16,998 nt of DNA from an uncultured Aquimonas sp. (GTDB lineage Bacteria > Pseudomonadota > Gammaproteobacteria > Xanthomonadales > Xanthomonadaceae): positions 1-16,998 of the forward strand of contig NZ_CALART010000102.1 of NCBI RefSeq assembly GCF_937888285.1, given 5' to 3'. Made by a program: the position numbers and the translations under genes. The first letter of the stretch is position 1. Every line of letters begins with the position of its first letter. The notes beneath the pieces were generated by a model. That model saw only the letters and a list, made by a program, of their open reading frames with translations. It was not told where the DNA came from and made no database searches. Below, in pieces: positions 7,339 through 14,823 of the stretch.

Positions 7339-9594
7339 TCACGGCGACCGCGGCCGCTCCAGCCACCACAGCAGGGCCAGCACCGCAAGCAGGGCCAGCA
7401 GCCAGGGCCAGAAGTCGCCGCCGACGTACTGAGGACCGCTGCTGCCCTCGCCAGCCGCGCGCGTGGACACGACTGCGCGCGTGCGCGCAAGCAGATCCGC
7501 CGCGTGCAGGGCAGTTTCCTGCTTGGGATCGCGCACCTCGATTTCCAGCGCGGTCGACTCGCCATCGGCCAGACGGTAGCGACCCGGCAGTCCCGGGAAG
7601 GTGGCGACGCAGCCCTGCGCATCCGGCGCCGCCAGCGTGAGCCGGGCGCCGTCAGGCGCAAGCAGCGACAGCGCCCCGCGCAGACCGCAGAGCTCGATGC
7701 GCTCGCCAGCCCAGGCCTGGGTCTGCCCGCGCGGCAGGCGCAGCATCGGACTAGGCGCTGCTGCTTCCGGTGCCCGCGCGAGATCGCTGGTCAGCCGGCT
7801 CCACAGGCCTGTGTAGGCCTCGGCATGGCCCGCCGCCTGCAGGCGATAGCTGTCGGTCAGCCACAGCAAGCCCATGCGCCCCAGCCCGCGCGCGCGCCAC
7901 AGCGCCAGGGGATCACCCTCACTGGAACGCACCGCCGGCGCGGCCTGCATCGACATCACCCGGATCGGCAGCTGACGCAGGCGCGTCGGTACATCGGCGA
8001 CGCGCGCCTGTGCGCTGGTTTCGCCGAGCACGCGCTCGACCGCAAAGCCCGCCTCGCGCAGTTCCGCGAGCACGCCTGGATTCGGCAGTGCCGTGAGGCG
8101 CAGCAGCAGGCCCAGGCCGTTCTCCACTTCGCCCAGCACCGCAGCGCGGCCGCCCGGGCCCAGCGTCGACCAGGCGCGCTCTTCGAGGATCAGCAGATCC
8201 AGCGCGGCAAGCTCCTCGGCGCTGGGCGCCAGCGCGCGGCCGCCCTGCACCAGGCCCGGCGCGAACTGGATGCGGCTGTCGAAGTCGAGCCCGGCGTCCA
8301 CCGCCCAGCGCCGCAGCGCGCGCGTTTCAGGGCCAGGGGCCGCGGCCAGCAGCAGCACCTTGGGGGCGCGCGGCGCGGTGACTTCGATGCGGACGTCATG
8401 GACGTCGAGGACCTCTTCATCGGCATCGAGCGCGCGCAGGCGCAGCGGCAGCGTGCCCAGCGCGCGCGCCGGCGCTCGCAGCTGGGCGATGCCGGCACGA
8501 TCGTGCATGGAAGCGTCCCGCTTGCGCGGCAGTGTCGCCGCTTCCTGTGCCTGCGCGCCGGCCGAGTGCGCCGTGCTCTCAGCAGACTCCGGCGCAGCGT
8601 CACGCGTACCGGACGCAGGCGCGGCCACGTCGATTGCGGGCGCCTCATCGGCGCTCCGAGTCGCGCCTGCCGCGGCCGATGGCGTAGCCAGCGCAGAGGC
8701 CAGCGCCGCCGCGGTCGCGGAGCTCAGCGCGGCCTCCGCATCGAACACCTGCTCCGCCAGCACTTCGCCCGCCGCATCCAGCAGCTGCACGCGGGCGGGC
8801 AAGGTGCCGTTCCAGCGCGTCGCGACTTCGATGCGCGCGCCCAGCGTCGCCTGCGCGGCAGCTTGGATCTCGACGAAGCCGCGCGGCAGCGGTGCCGCGA
8901 TGAACTCACGGCTGCGACCGCGCGCGGCCTGCAGATCGCGCAGCGACAGACCGCGCCCGAACAGGCGCAGGGTGGAGAACTCCGGCCGCATCCGCAGCGC
9001 GGTCGCCAGATCCGGCACACGTTGCACGCCCGGCGGCAGCGGCGCTTCGGCGTCCGGCAGGGCGATGATGGCGGCGGGTGGGCCGAGTTCGGCGCTCGCG
9101 TTGAGGGCACGACGCGCAGCAGCGCTGCCATCGCGTGGGTCTCCAGCAAGCTCCGAGCCCGCATAGGGTGGGCCCTGGCCCACCATGGCCTCGGCACTGC
9201 TCCGACCATCCGCTGAGTCCGGTGTCTCGATGTCTCGACTCGCTGCCTGAGAGCGCGATGTCGACGCGGCTTGAGCCTGAGCGTTCGCGTCTTGGGAATC
9301 GGCAGAGGGCGCGAGGGCGTGCTTCGCACCGAGGCGAGTGTCGGGCTCCGGTGGGCCAGGGCCCACCCTATGGGTGAGCGCGTCGCGCCACCCCGCGCCG
9401 AGCACAGTCAAGGTGCCGGCCTGCGGCAAGGGCTGCGGCGGCGGGTTCAGCACCAGGTACACGAGCAGCAGCGCGCCGCTCTGCAGCAGCAGCCGCCAAG
9501 GCCAGCGCTGCGGGCGCTTCCACAGAAGGCGCGCGGCGGCGAGCAGGCCGATGGCGAGCAACGCGAGCGCGAGGAAGTTCGACGGCAGACTCAT
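7339..9594 (-). CDS. Membrane protein, last gene of the MoxR/BatA-type operon
   Basis: This 751-residue protein has two N-terminal membrane helices (about 5-24 and 33-50), a large soluble region and a C-terminal membrane helix (about 729-744), so most of it is likely periplasmic or cytoplasmic between anchors. The central part (about 405-560, starting APKVLLLAAAPGPETRALR and including LDLLILEERAWSTL) looks like the degenerate glutamine-amidotransferase-like fold often found in the last gene of such operons; I see no catalytic Cys/His pair. The start overlaps the preceding gene's stop as ATGA. A family-A inverted pair encodes residues about 75-144 (HRVGPGPPE and VGQGPPY), with an Ala/Ser/Asp-rich linker between. 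Another Ala-rich linker lies at about 290-350. The function is unknown. Confidence 0.75.
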   Translation of the reverse strand: MSLPSNFLALALLAIGLLAAARLLWKRPQRWPWRLLLQSGALLLVYLVLNPPPQPLPQAGTLTVLGAGWRDALTHRVGPGPPEPDTRLGAKHALAPSADSQDANAQAQAASTSRSQAASRDIETPDSADGRSSAEAMVGQGPPYAGSELAGDPRDGSAAARRALNASAELGPPAAIIALPDAEAPLPPGVQRVPDLATALRMRPEFSTLRLFGRGLSLRDLQAARGRSREFIAAPLPRGFVEIQAAAQATLGARIEVATRWNGTLPARVQLLDAAGEVLAEQVFDAEAALSSATAAALASALATPSAAAGATRSADEAPAIDVAAPASGTRDAAPESAESTAHSAGAQAQEAATLPRKRDASMHDRAGIAQLRAPARALGTLPLRLRALDADEEVLDVHDVRIEVTAPRAPKVLLLAAAPGPETRALRRWAVDAGLDFDSRIQFAPGLVQGGRALAPSAEELAALDLLILEERAWSTLGPGGRAAVLGEVENGLGLLLRLTALPNPGVLAELREAGFAVERVLGETSAQARVADVPTRLRQLPIRVMSMQAAPAVRSSEGDPLALWRARGLGRMGLLWLTDSYRLQAAGHAEAYTGLWSRLTSDLARAPEAAAPSPMLRLPRGQTQAWAGERIELCGLRGALSLLAPDGARLTLAAPDAQGCVATFPGLPGRYRLADGESTALEIEVRDPKQETALHAADLLARTRAVVSTRAAGEGSSGPQYVGGDFWPWLLALLAVLALLWWLERPRSP
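9163..9371. repeat. Family A inverted pair inside a coding sequence
   Basis: Units at 9163-9184 (plus) and 9350-9371 (minus) face each other, with 165 bases between instead of the usual 85-93. The right arm's tail reads CACTCGCCTCGGT on its own strand, matching the family. Both palindromes are translated in frame within the last operon gene, giving VGQGPPY and HRVGPGPPE. The longer spacing suggests a further insertion or expansion between the arms. Confidence 0.85.
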
Positions 9595-11735
9595 CGGGCG
9601 GCCTCCAGCGCGCGCAGCCAAGCCTCGCCCGCAGCATCGAGCCCGGCGCGCGAACGCGGCCCCTGCGTCGGTGGCGCGATCCGCTGCCAGAGGCTTGAGG
9701 CGAGCGCTGCGCGACACTCCGCGCAGTCGGGATCGCGACGCACGCGATCGAAGCGCTCGCGCAGGTCGAGGGTCGATTCGATCGGCTGCCCGGCGAGCCA
9801 AGCTTCAAAGGCATCAATCGCCTCGGGACGAAGCGCAGCCTCGCCATCCGCCTCACCCCCGGCAAATCCCGAATCCCGAATCCCCAATCCCCAGCCCGCC
9901 AGGGCCGAGAACAGCCCCACCAGCGCCGCATCGCCGCGCTCGGCCGCGCGCAGCGGATCGCCCGGTCGTACCGCCGTCGAACGATCGCCGCTCAACCGCC
10001 GCGAGAATAGGATCGGCGGCAGCTCCAGGCCCACGCGGGCGAGGTAGATGCGGCTGGCCTGCTGGATCTGCTTGATCAGGTCCAGCGCGCGGTACTGGTA
10101 GGGCAGGGCGGCGACCGGATCGCCCATGCGCAGATGCAGCTCGCTCTGCCACATCTCGCGCAGGGCCGAGCGCAGGCGTTCCCTCGTCACCGGGTCGAAC
10201 AGGGTGGTGCCTTCCTCCTGGTCATGCGCATGGCCGTAGGCGCGCAGCAGGGCGTTGGCGTCGCCGAAGTTGGCCGGGTCGGCATGGCCATGGCCGTCAT
10301 CGAGGCTGTGGCCCTCGGGCAGCAGCGGGCCCTCGGTCTCGACCTCCTCGCCGAGGAACTCGCCATAGCGCAGGCGCAGCAGGCGCTGGTCGACGCCGAT
10401 GCTGTCGCTGCGCGCGAGCAGGCGTTCGCGATCCAGCGCCGCGCGTTCGGCGATCAGGGCTTCGGTGTCGATGATGATCTGGCGCTGGCTGCGGAAGTAG
10501 GCCGGCAGGGTGCGCTGGACGAAGCCCTCCACGCCCTCGCCCTCGGTGTCGCGCAGCTTGGGCCAGCGCAGGATGTAGCTGGGGCTGCGCGCGCGCTGGC
10601 CCAGGCTGTCCAGCACCTCGACGCGCAGGATCAGGTCATTGCCGGTCTCGAAGCCGAGTGCTCCAAGATCGAGGCGGCGCAGGTAGCGCCGGCTGCGCGC
10701 ATCGCCTTCGCCGCGCAGGGCGACGCGCTGCTCGCTGACCTCGACCAGCTCGCCGTCGCCCTTGGCCAAGGTCAGCAGCAGCTCGGCGGCGCCGAGGCTA
10801 AAATCATCACTGGCCTCGATGTCGAGCTCCATCGCCGCGGCCGACTCGACAATGTTCAGGGTCTGACCGGGACGGCGGACACGGATCTGCGGCGGCTGGT
10901 CGGGCTTCAGTTCAAGGCGGGCGGCAGCCGCGTCGAGGCCGAGCACCATGCCGTCGATCTCGATGCGGTAGCGGCTGCTGGCTTCCGGTGTGTCGTCGGC
11001 GCGCCAGCGCTGGTCTTTCAGCGCGAGTTCGATGCGGCGGCCATCGATGAAGACCAGCGCCGCGGCGTCGGGAGCGGGTTCGATCTGCAGGGCCCAGTCG
11101 ATGCGGCTGCCGGCCACGGCTTCGATGTCCAGCGCGCTCTGCGTGGCCGCGGGCAGGCCGGTGTAGCGCGGCGGGGTGATGCGGACTTCGGTGGACAGCA
11201 GCTGCGGCGGGCCGAGTGGGGATTCACCCATCGCCGTGGGCGCCGCCCCCGAGGGCGTCGAGTTCGAGGCATCCATGCGCTGCGCTGGCAGCAGCAGCAC
11301 GGTGGCGGCCAGCAGCACCGGCAGCAACATCCACGGCGAGTGCGCGCGCAGGCCCAGTGCGGACAGCGTCGCCCGCGGCAGGCGCTGCTCCAGCCGCTGC
11401 CTCTGCAGCGCAGCCAGCGCGCCCGTTCCGGACATGAACAGCAGGCCGGCGCTGTCTTCGAAGCTCGGAAGTTTCTGGTTGAGCCGCTGCGCCAGCCAGC
11501 CCACATTGCGCTGGCGAACGCGCAGGCCGGCGATGCCGAGCAGCGCCAGCAGCGCTACGGCATCCGTCCACAGCGCTGGCCAGGGCGCAGACACAAAGCG
11601 CAGCAGCGCCCAGCTCGGGAGCACCCACAGCACGGCTTCGATCAGGCCCAGCCGGCGCACACGCCGCAGCAGTGCCAGCGCGCCGGCGCCGGGTGCGAAC
11701 GCCTCGTTACCCGACGTGGACATCGGCGCGCTCAT
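9591..11735 (-). CDS. DUF4175-like large membrane protein of the operon
   Basis: This 714-residue protein has membrane helices at about 31-49, 56-73 and 134-150, then a long soluble part. The soluble part begins with beta-rich, DUF4175-like repeats (LLSTEVRITPPRYTGL, then LKPDQPPQIRVRR) and ends with charged helices rich in Glu and Arg. A histidine/aspartate-rich stretch (DDGHGHADP and YGHAHDQEE, about residues 473-505) could bind metal. It starts at ATGA overlapping the BatA-like gene's stop and its own stop overlaps the next start, so translation is probably coupled. The segment WGLGIRDSGF (about 614-624) comes from a family-D repeat inserted in frame near the C-terminal region. The specific role is unknown; the family travels with MoxR and DUF58 genes. 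Confidence 0.75.
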   Translation of the reverse strand: MSAPMSTSGNEAFAPGAGALALLRRVRRLGLIEAVLWVLPSWALLRFVSAPWPALWTDAVALLALLGIAGLRVRQRNVGWLAQRLNQKLPSFEDSAGLLFMSGTGALAALQRQRLEQRLPRATLSALGLRAHSPWMLLPVLLAATVLLLPAQRMDASNSTPSGAAPTAMGESPLGPPQLLSTEVRITPPRYTGLPAATQSALDIEAVAGSRIDWALQIEPAPDAAALVFIDGRRIELALKDQRWRADDTPEASSRYRIEIDGMVLGLDAAAARLELKPDQPPQIRVRRPGQTLNIVESAAAMELDIEASDDFSLGAAELLLTLAKGDGELVEVSEQRVALRGEGDARSRRYLRRLDLGALGFETGNDLILRVEVLDSLGQRARSPSYILRWPKLRDTEGEGVEGFVQRTLPAYFRSQRQIIIDTEALIAERAALDRERLLARSDSIGVDQRLLRLRYGEFLGEEVETEGPLLPEGHSLDDGHGHADPANFGDANALLRAYGHAHDQEEGTTLFDPVTRERLRSALREMWQSELHLRMGDPVAALPYQYRALDLIKQIQQASRIYLARVGLELPPILFSRRLSGDRSTAVRPGDPLRAAERGDAALVGLFSALAGWGLGIRDSGFAGGEADGEAALRPEAIDAFEAWLAGQPIESTLDLRERFDRVRRDPDCAECRAALASSLWQRIAPPTQGPRSRAGLDAAGEAWLRALEAAR
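9865..9892. repeat. Family D repeat inside a coding sequence
   Basis: This is the same AATCCCG/AATCCCC tract as at 4479-4507 and 16535-16564. Here it is read in frame by the DUF4175-like gene as LGIRDSGF. The flanking residues (FSALAG before, AGGEADGEAAL after) look like linker. Confidence 0.85.
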
Positions 11736-13441
11736 GCGGGCCTCCGGGTCGCCGCCAGCCAGCGCTCGGCCAACAGCAGAAGAAGCAGTACGAGGACCAG
11801 CGCATCGCGCAGCGACGTGCCTGCGGGCTGCGGCGGCGTCCCTTCCGAAGTGGGCGCGATCAGCTTTGCGTCGATGCGCGAGGCCGGCGCAGACTCCGGC
11901 GCCAGCCAGCCCTGCAGCAGTCGCGGAAAGTCTGGCGCCAACAGTTCGGGCAAGCAGCGCGCATCGAGTGCGCAGTCGAGCAGGCGCAGTTCTGCGCCGT
12001 CACGGTGCAGGGTGCTGAGCCGCGCGCCTTCGCCTCGCCAGAGCATGCGGGCGCGGGCATCCAGGGCGACGTCCAGCTCCGCGTCAGCGCAGGTGTCATC
12101 GCCAAGATCCGTTGATCCGTCATCCCCGCGAAGGCGGGGATCCAGGCGACCAGGCCAAAGCGCCGGGCTCCCGTCTTCGAGGGGGCGATGACAATGGCTG
12201 TGCGAGAGGCTTGCGGCTTCAGAAGCGGCCTGCCCGGAATGGAGCGTTCGCTGTGCTTGCGGGCCTTGCACAGGTGTTGCCTCCGACAAGGCCGAGTCTT
12301 CGAGTTCTTCGGGCCGAGGAGAACGGCCCTGGGCCCCCGCCTGCGCGGGGGCGACGGCCTCCGGGTCTTGAGAGGCGGGCATCGCGGCAGCCGCTGACTC
12401 CGCCGCCCACGTGGCCGCATGCGGTTCGCGCTCGCCCGCGCCGCTGACCAGCACCCGGCCGCCGTCGCGCAGCCACGTCCGCCAGGCCGGCGAGAGCGAG
12501 GCCAGCGCAGCCGCATAGGGTGGGCCCTGGCCCACCGTGGCTGCGGATGCGCCCCGGTCAGCGCTCGTATCCGCCGGCAGATGTCCGGCGCCCTCCGGCG
12601 CTACCGGTTCCGCGCCCACTCCGTCACCGTCGCTGCGCACGTCGTCCTGCGGCTCGGCGTCGCTCGCTGAGGGCTGCGCGCGCGCATCGTCTTCGCGCGC
12701 TGCCGGCGTCTGCATGGACGCCATCACCCACAGCACATCGACGCCTTCTGCCGGCGCTTGCTCGCCCGCATCGACAAAGCGCAATCGCGCGTTCTCGCCC
12801 ATGGCCTCGAAATAGGCACGCAGCGCGTTCAGCGCACGGCGCTGCTCAGACTCGACGTCCTCCATCACATGGACTGCAACGCGCAGCCCCTGCGTCGATT
12901 GAGGCACCACCGGCAGCTCCACCGGCAGCACCGTCCATTCGATCGCACGGCCCAGCTGCAGCGGCACGCCGTCCCAGCCCTCCAGCTCACGCGGCACCCG
13001 CACCTCAAGCGCCTGCGCGGCGGGGCGCTCGAAGGCCAGCTGGCGCAGCAGGCTGAAGGGCTGCGCTGATGCGGGCGCAGTCACCGCATCGACGGGCGGA
13101 AATCCCGGTGCCAGCCAGCGCAGCTCGGCCTCCTCATCCACCGCACCGACCTGCTCCGGATCCAGCCCCGGCCACAGCAGCACCCAGGGCGCGCCGGCGC
13201 GCCCGCGCAGCAGCGGTTGTGCCAGCACGAAAGCCAGCACCGTCAGCATTAGCAGGCGCAGCAGCAGAAGCAGCAGGTCGCGCAGACGCACCCGCTGCTT
13301 TGGCCGCGCCTGCGGATCGATGTAGGCGAGCGCGGCGAACAGCCGCGGCGGCGGTGTCTGGCGGCGGCGCTGCAAATGGATCAGCAGCGGCAGGGCCAGC
13401 GCCAGCAGCGCGAACAGGGCCGAGGGCAGCAGCAGGCTCAT
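11732..13441 (-). CDS. BatA-domain membrane protein (aerotolerance-type N-terminus)
   Basis: This 569-residue protein starts with the BatA N-terminal domain: a membrane helix (about 4-22), a basic loop with LQRRRQTPPPRLFAALAYID, and a second helix (about 55-78) ending VLAQPLL. The von Willebrand A domain of classical BatA, with its MIDAS motif, is absent. Instead there is a soluble region including GLRVAVHVMEDVESEQRRAL and DVLWVMAS, perhaps a degenerate Rossmann-like fold, and a C-terminal helix (about 546-563). It overlaps the genes on both sides by ATGA. The segment from about residue 245 to 450 is a low-complexity linker bloated by in-frame repeats of two families (VGQGPPY; VAPAQAGAQ; GRLDPRLRGDD). 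It likely acts in an envelope complex with the MoxR ATPase; the substrate is unknown. Confidence 0.82.
   Translation of the reverse strand: MSLLLPSALFALLALALPLLIHLQRRRQTPPPRLFAALAYIDPQARPKQRVRLRDLLLLLLRLLMLTVLAFVLAQPLLRGRAGAPWVLLWPGLDPEQVGAVDEEAELRWLAPGFPPVDAVTAPASAQPFSLLRQLAFERPAAQALEVRVPRELEGWDGVPLQLGRAIEWTVLPVELPVVPQSTQGLRVAVHVMEDVESEQRRALNALRAYFEAMGENARLRFVDAGEQAPAEGVDVLWVMASMQTPAAREDDARAQPSASDAEPQDDVRSDGDGVGAEPVAPEGAGHLPADTSADRGASAATVGQGPPYAAALASLSPAWRTWLRDGGRVLVSGAGEREPHAATWAAESAAAAMPASQDPEAVAPAQAGAQGRSPRPEELEDSALSEATPVQGPQAQRTLHSGQAASEAASLSHSHCHRPLEDGSPALWPGRLDPRLRGDDGSTDLGDDTCADAELDVALDARARMLWRGEGARLSTLHRDGAELRLLDCALDARCLPELLAPDFPRLLQGWLAPESAPASRIDAKLIAPTSEGTPPQPAGTSLRDALVLVLLLLLLAERWLAATRRPA
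12118..12192. repeat. Family C palindromic repeat pair inside a coding sequence
   Basis: A unit CGTCATCCCCGCGAAGGCGG (continuing to 12146) is followed by a degenerate inverted copy at 12165-12192, read from the right as GTCATCGCCCCCTCGAAG. Translated on the minus strand by the BatA-like gene it gives RPLEDGSPALWPGRLDPRLR, and in another frame the familiar WIPAFAGMT. This is the widespread proteobacterial repeat whose translation is seen in many spurious ORFs; here it lies inside a real gene without breaking it. Confidence 0.85.
12327..12355 (-). repeat. Family C palindromic repeat, third unit
   Basis: A GC-richer variant, read on the minus strand as GTCGCCCCCGCGCAGGCGGG with a CCCAGGG end, is translated as VAPAQAGAQG in the BatA-like protein. 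Together with the unit at 12118 it forms an outer inverted pair around 180 bases that encode only low-complexity linker. Confidence 0.85.
12515..12536 (+). repeat. Family A palindrome inside a coding sequence, single
   Basis: A perfect 22-base unit is followed by a tail containing GCGCCCCGGT. It is read in frame by the BatA-like gene as TVGQGPPYA (about residues 302-310). No inverted partner was found nearby. Confidence 0.85.
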
Positions 13442-14355
13442 GTCGCGCCGCCTATGTCGATGCGGCCGCCGCGGCCGAACAGGGCGCGCAGGGCGAGGTC
13501 TTCCGGCTGGTCCAGCCAGTGTTCGACGCAGGCCACGCCGCGCTGCTGCAGGCCGGCGATGAACTCGGCGCGGGCGGCACCGAAGCGCTGCAGAAATCCT
13601 GAGCGCACAGCGTCTCCATCGACCTCGCGCACCGCGTTCGACTCGGGGTCGACCAGATGCAGGGCGCCGCTTAGCGGAAAGTCGCGTTCCTCGGCTGTGA
13701 GGATGCGGACGAAGGCCACGCTGCGCTGGGCCGCGGCCAGGCGCGCGGCGAACTCGGCGGCCGCGCTGTCGAAGCCATCGCTGAGCACCAGCACCAGGGC
13801 GCCCGGCGGCATGCGTGCAGCGAAGGCGTCGAGGGCAGGCGCATCCGGCCAGGCCTGGGTGGGCCTGAGGCCCGCAAGCGCCGCCAACAGCCGATCGCGC
13901 TGGCCGCGGCCGCCGTTCGCCGCCGCCCGCAGCGGCGCGCGCGGCTCGAAGGCCAGCAGGCCGAACAGCTCGTCTTCGCGCAGGGCCAGCTCCAGCACGC
14001 AGGCGGCCAGCCGACGCGCGGCGTGCAGGCGCGTCCAGCCGGGATTGGCGAGATCGTCCTGCGCCATTGAAGGGCTGCAGTCGAGTACCAGGTAGACGCT
14101 GAGCGGCGCATCGCGCTCGGACTCGCGTACGAACAGGCGATCGCTGCGTGCGAACAGCTTCCAGTCGACCTGGCGCGGCGCATCGCCGGCGACGTAGCCG
14201 CGGTACTGGGCGAATTCGAGGCCCTGTCCGCGCGAGCGGCTTTGCTGTCGACCCAAGGGGCCGATCGGCGCCTGCAGCGGCGTGCGCAGGCGCAGATCGC
14301 GCAGCCGCGCGCGCAGCTCGGCCGGCAGGTCGAGGCCGCTGTCAGCGAGGTTCAT
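13438..14355 (-). CDS. DUF58 protein with VWA-like fold
   Basis: This 305-residue soluble protein carries the DUF58 hallmark RQVDWKLFARSDRLFVRE (61-78). A metal-ion-dependent adhesion site follows, D92-C-S94-P-S96, in VYLVLDCSPSM, with a later Asp in VLVLSDGFD. It is thus the only member of this operon with an intact-looking MIDAS-type motif. DUF58 proteins are typical partners of MoxR ATPases and may hand a client to them. The stop overlaps the BatA-like start (ATGA). No Shine-Dalgarno is visible before the ATG at 14355. The upstream 468 bases to the MoxR gene are filled with repeats, so the original leader may have been altered. Confidence 0.9.
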   Translation of the reverse strand: MNLADSGLDLPAELRARLRDLRLRTPLQAPIGPLGRQQSRSRGQGLEFAQYRGYVAGDAPRQVDWKLFARSDRLFVRESERDAPLSVYLVLDCSPSMAQDDLANPGWTRLHAARRLAACVLELALREDELFGLLAFEPRAPLRAAANGGRGQRDRLLAALAGLRPTQAWPDAPALDAFAARMPPGALVLVLSDGFDSAAAEFAARLAAAQRSVAFVRILTAEERDFPLSGALHLVDPESNAVREVDGDAVRSGFLQRFGAARAEFIAGLQQRGVACVEHWLDQPEDLALRALFGRGGRIDIGGAT

Positions 14356-14381
14356 GCGTGCGACGTCCGGTAGCCGCGCGT

Positions 14382-14400
14382 CGGGTGGGCCGTGGCCCGC
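14382..14400 (+). repeat. Degenerate family A unit
   Basis: GGGTGGGCC, a GT centre and GGCCCGC match the palindrome with a few changes and lack the ATA start. The tail GACGCTCGCCTCGGTTTC right after it is one of the best matches to the family tail, showing that the tail is part of the element even where the palindrome has decayed. Confidence 0.7.
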
Positions 14401-14436
14401 GGGAGCAGGACGCTCGCCTCGGTTTCAAATGACGTC

Positions 14437-14570
14437 ATAGGGTGGGCCCTGGCCCACCGAAGCTCGAGGCTCGCCTCGGTGTCGAACGTCCTCGCGCAGC
14501 GAGGCGCGCGCTCGCACACCACGCGACCGCGGCGAGCATGAGGCTCATGGTGGGCCAGGGCCCACCCTAT
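14437..14570. repeat. Family A inverted pair (134 bases)
   Basis: Plus unit at 14437-14458 and minus unit at 14549-14570, ATAG ends outward. Inner tails read GGCTCGCCTCGGTGTCGAAC on the left and, from the right, TGCTCGCCGCGGTCGCG. Confidence 0.88.
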
Positions 14571-14655
14571 GAAGCCTCGCGAGGCTGGCATCCGCGCGAG
14601 GCACAGGCTGGCGCGAAAGACGCCGACGCCCCGCTTGTCGCCACCCTCGACCCGA

Positions 14656-14792
14656 ATAGGGTGGGCCCTGGCCCACCGGAGCTTGACCCCGGCTCCGGTG
14701 TCGGTTGTTGGCGCCGCCAAGGGCGAACGCAGGTTCGGAGCACCACGACCGAGGCGGACGTGAAGCTCACGGTGGGCCAGGGCCCACCCTAT
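14656..14792. repeat. Family A inverted pair (137 bases)
   Basis: Plus unit at 14656-14677 and minus unit at 14771-14792, ATAG ends outward. Inner tails read GACCCCGGCTCCGGTGTCGG on the left and, from the right, CACGTCCGCCTCGGTCGTGG. The right end is about 30 bases from the MoxR stop codon. Confidence 0.88.
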
Positions 14793-14823
14793 GCGGGGGC
14801 GATGCATCGCGCGCGGCCTCGGC

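Larger units (their letters stand above)
14356..14823. repeat. Family A repeat array splitting the operon
   Basis: The 468 bases between the MoxR stop and the DUF58 start contain no gene. They hold a degenerate unit (14382-14400) and four good units at 14437, 14549, 14656 and 14771. The good units alternate plus, minus, plus, minus with near-even gaps of 90, 85 and 93 bases. Each carries the CTCGCCTCGGT-like tail. Extra small stems occur, such as CCTCGC GCA GCGAGG at 14490-14504 and GCCTCGCGAGGC at 14574-14585. On a transcript the array could fold into a row of strong hairpins, which may uncouple expression of the two genes by stopping polymerase or blocking exonucleases. Confidence 0.85.

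Noticed and set aside
10134..12191. Long 685-residue plus-strand open frame
   Set aside because: It is a shadow of the DUF4175-like and BatA-like genes; its composition is typical of the complement of GC-rich codons, and it crosses the coupled junction of two real genes.
14382..14792. CRISPR-like array of regularly spaced palindromes
   Set aside because: Units alternate in orientation, the spacers are too long (85-93 bases) and share the family tail, and no cas gene is present. It is a REP-type cluster.
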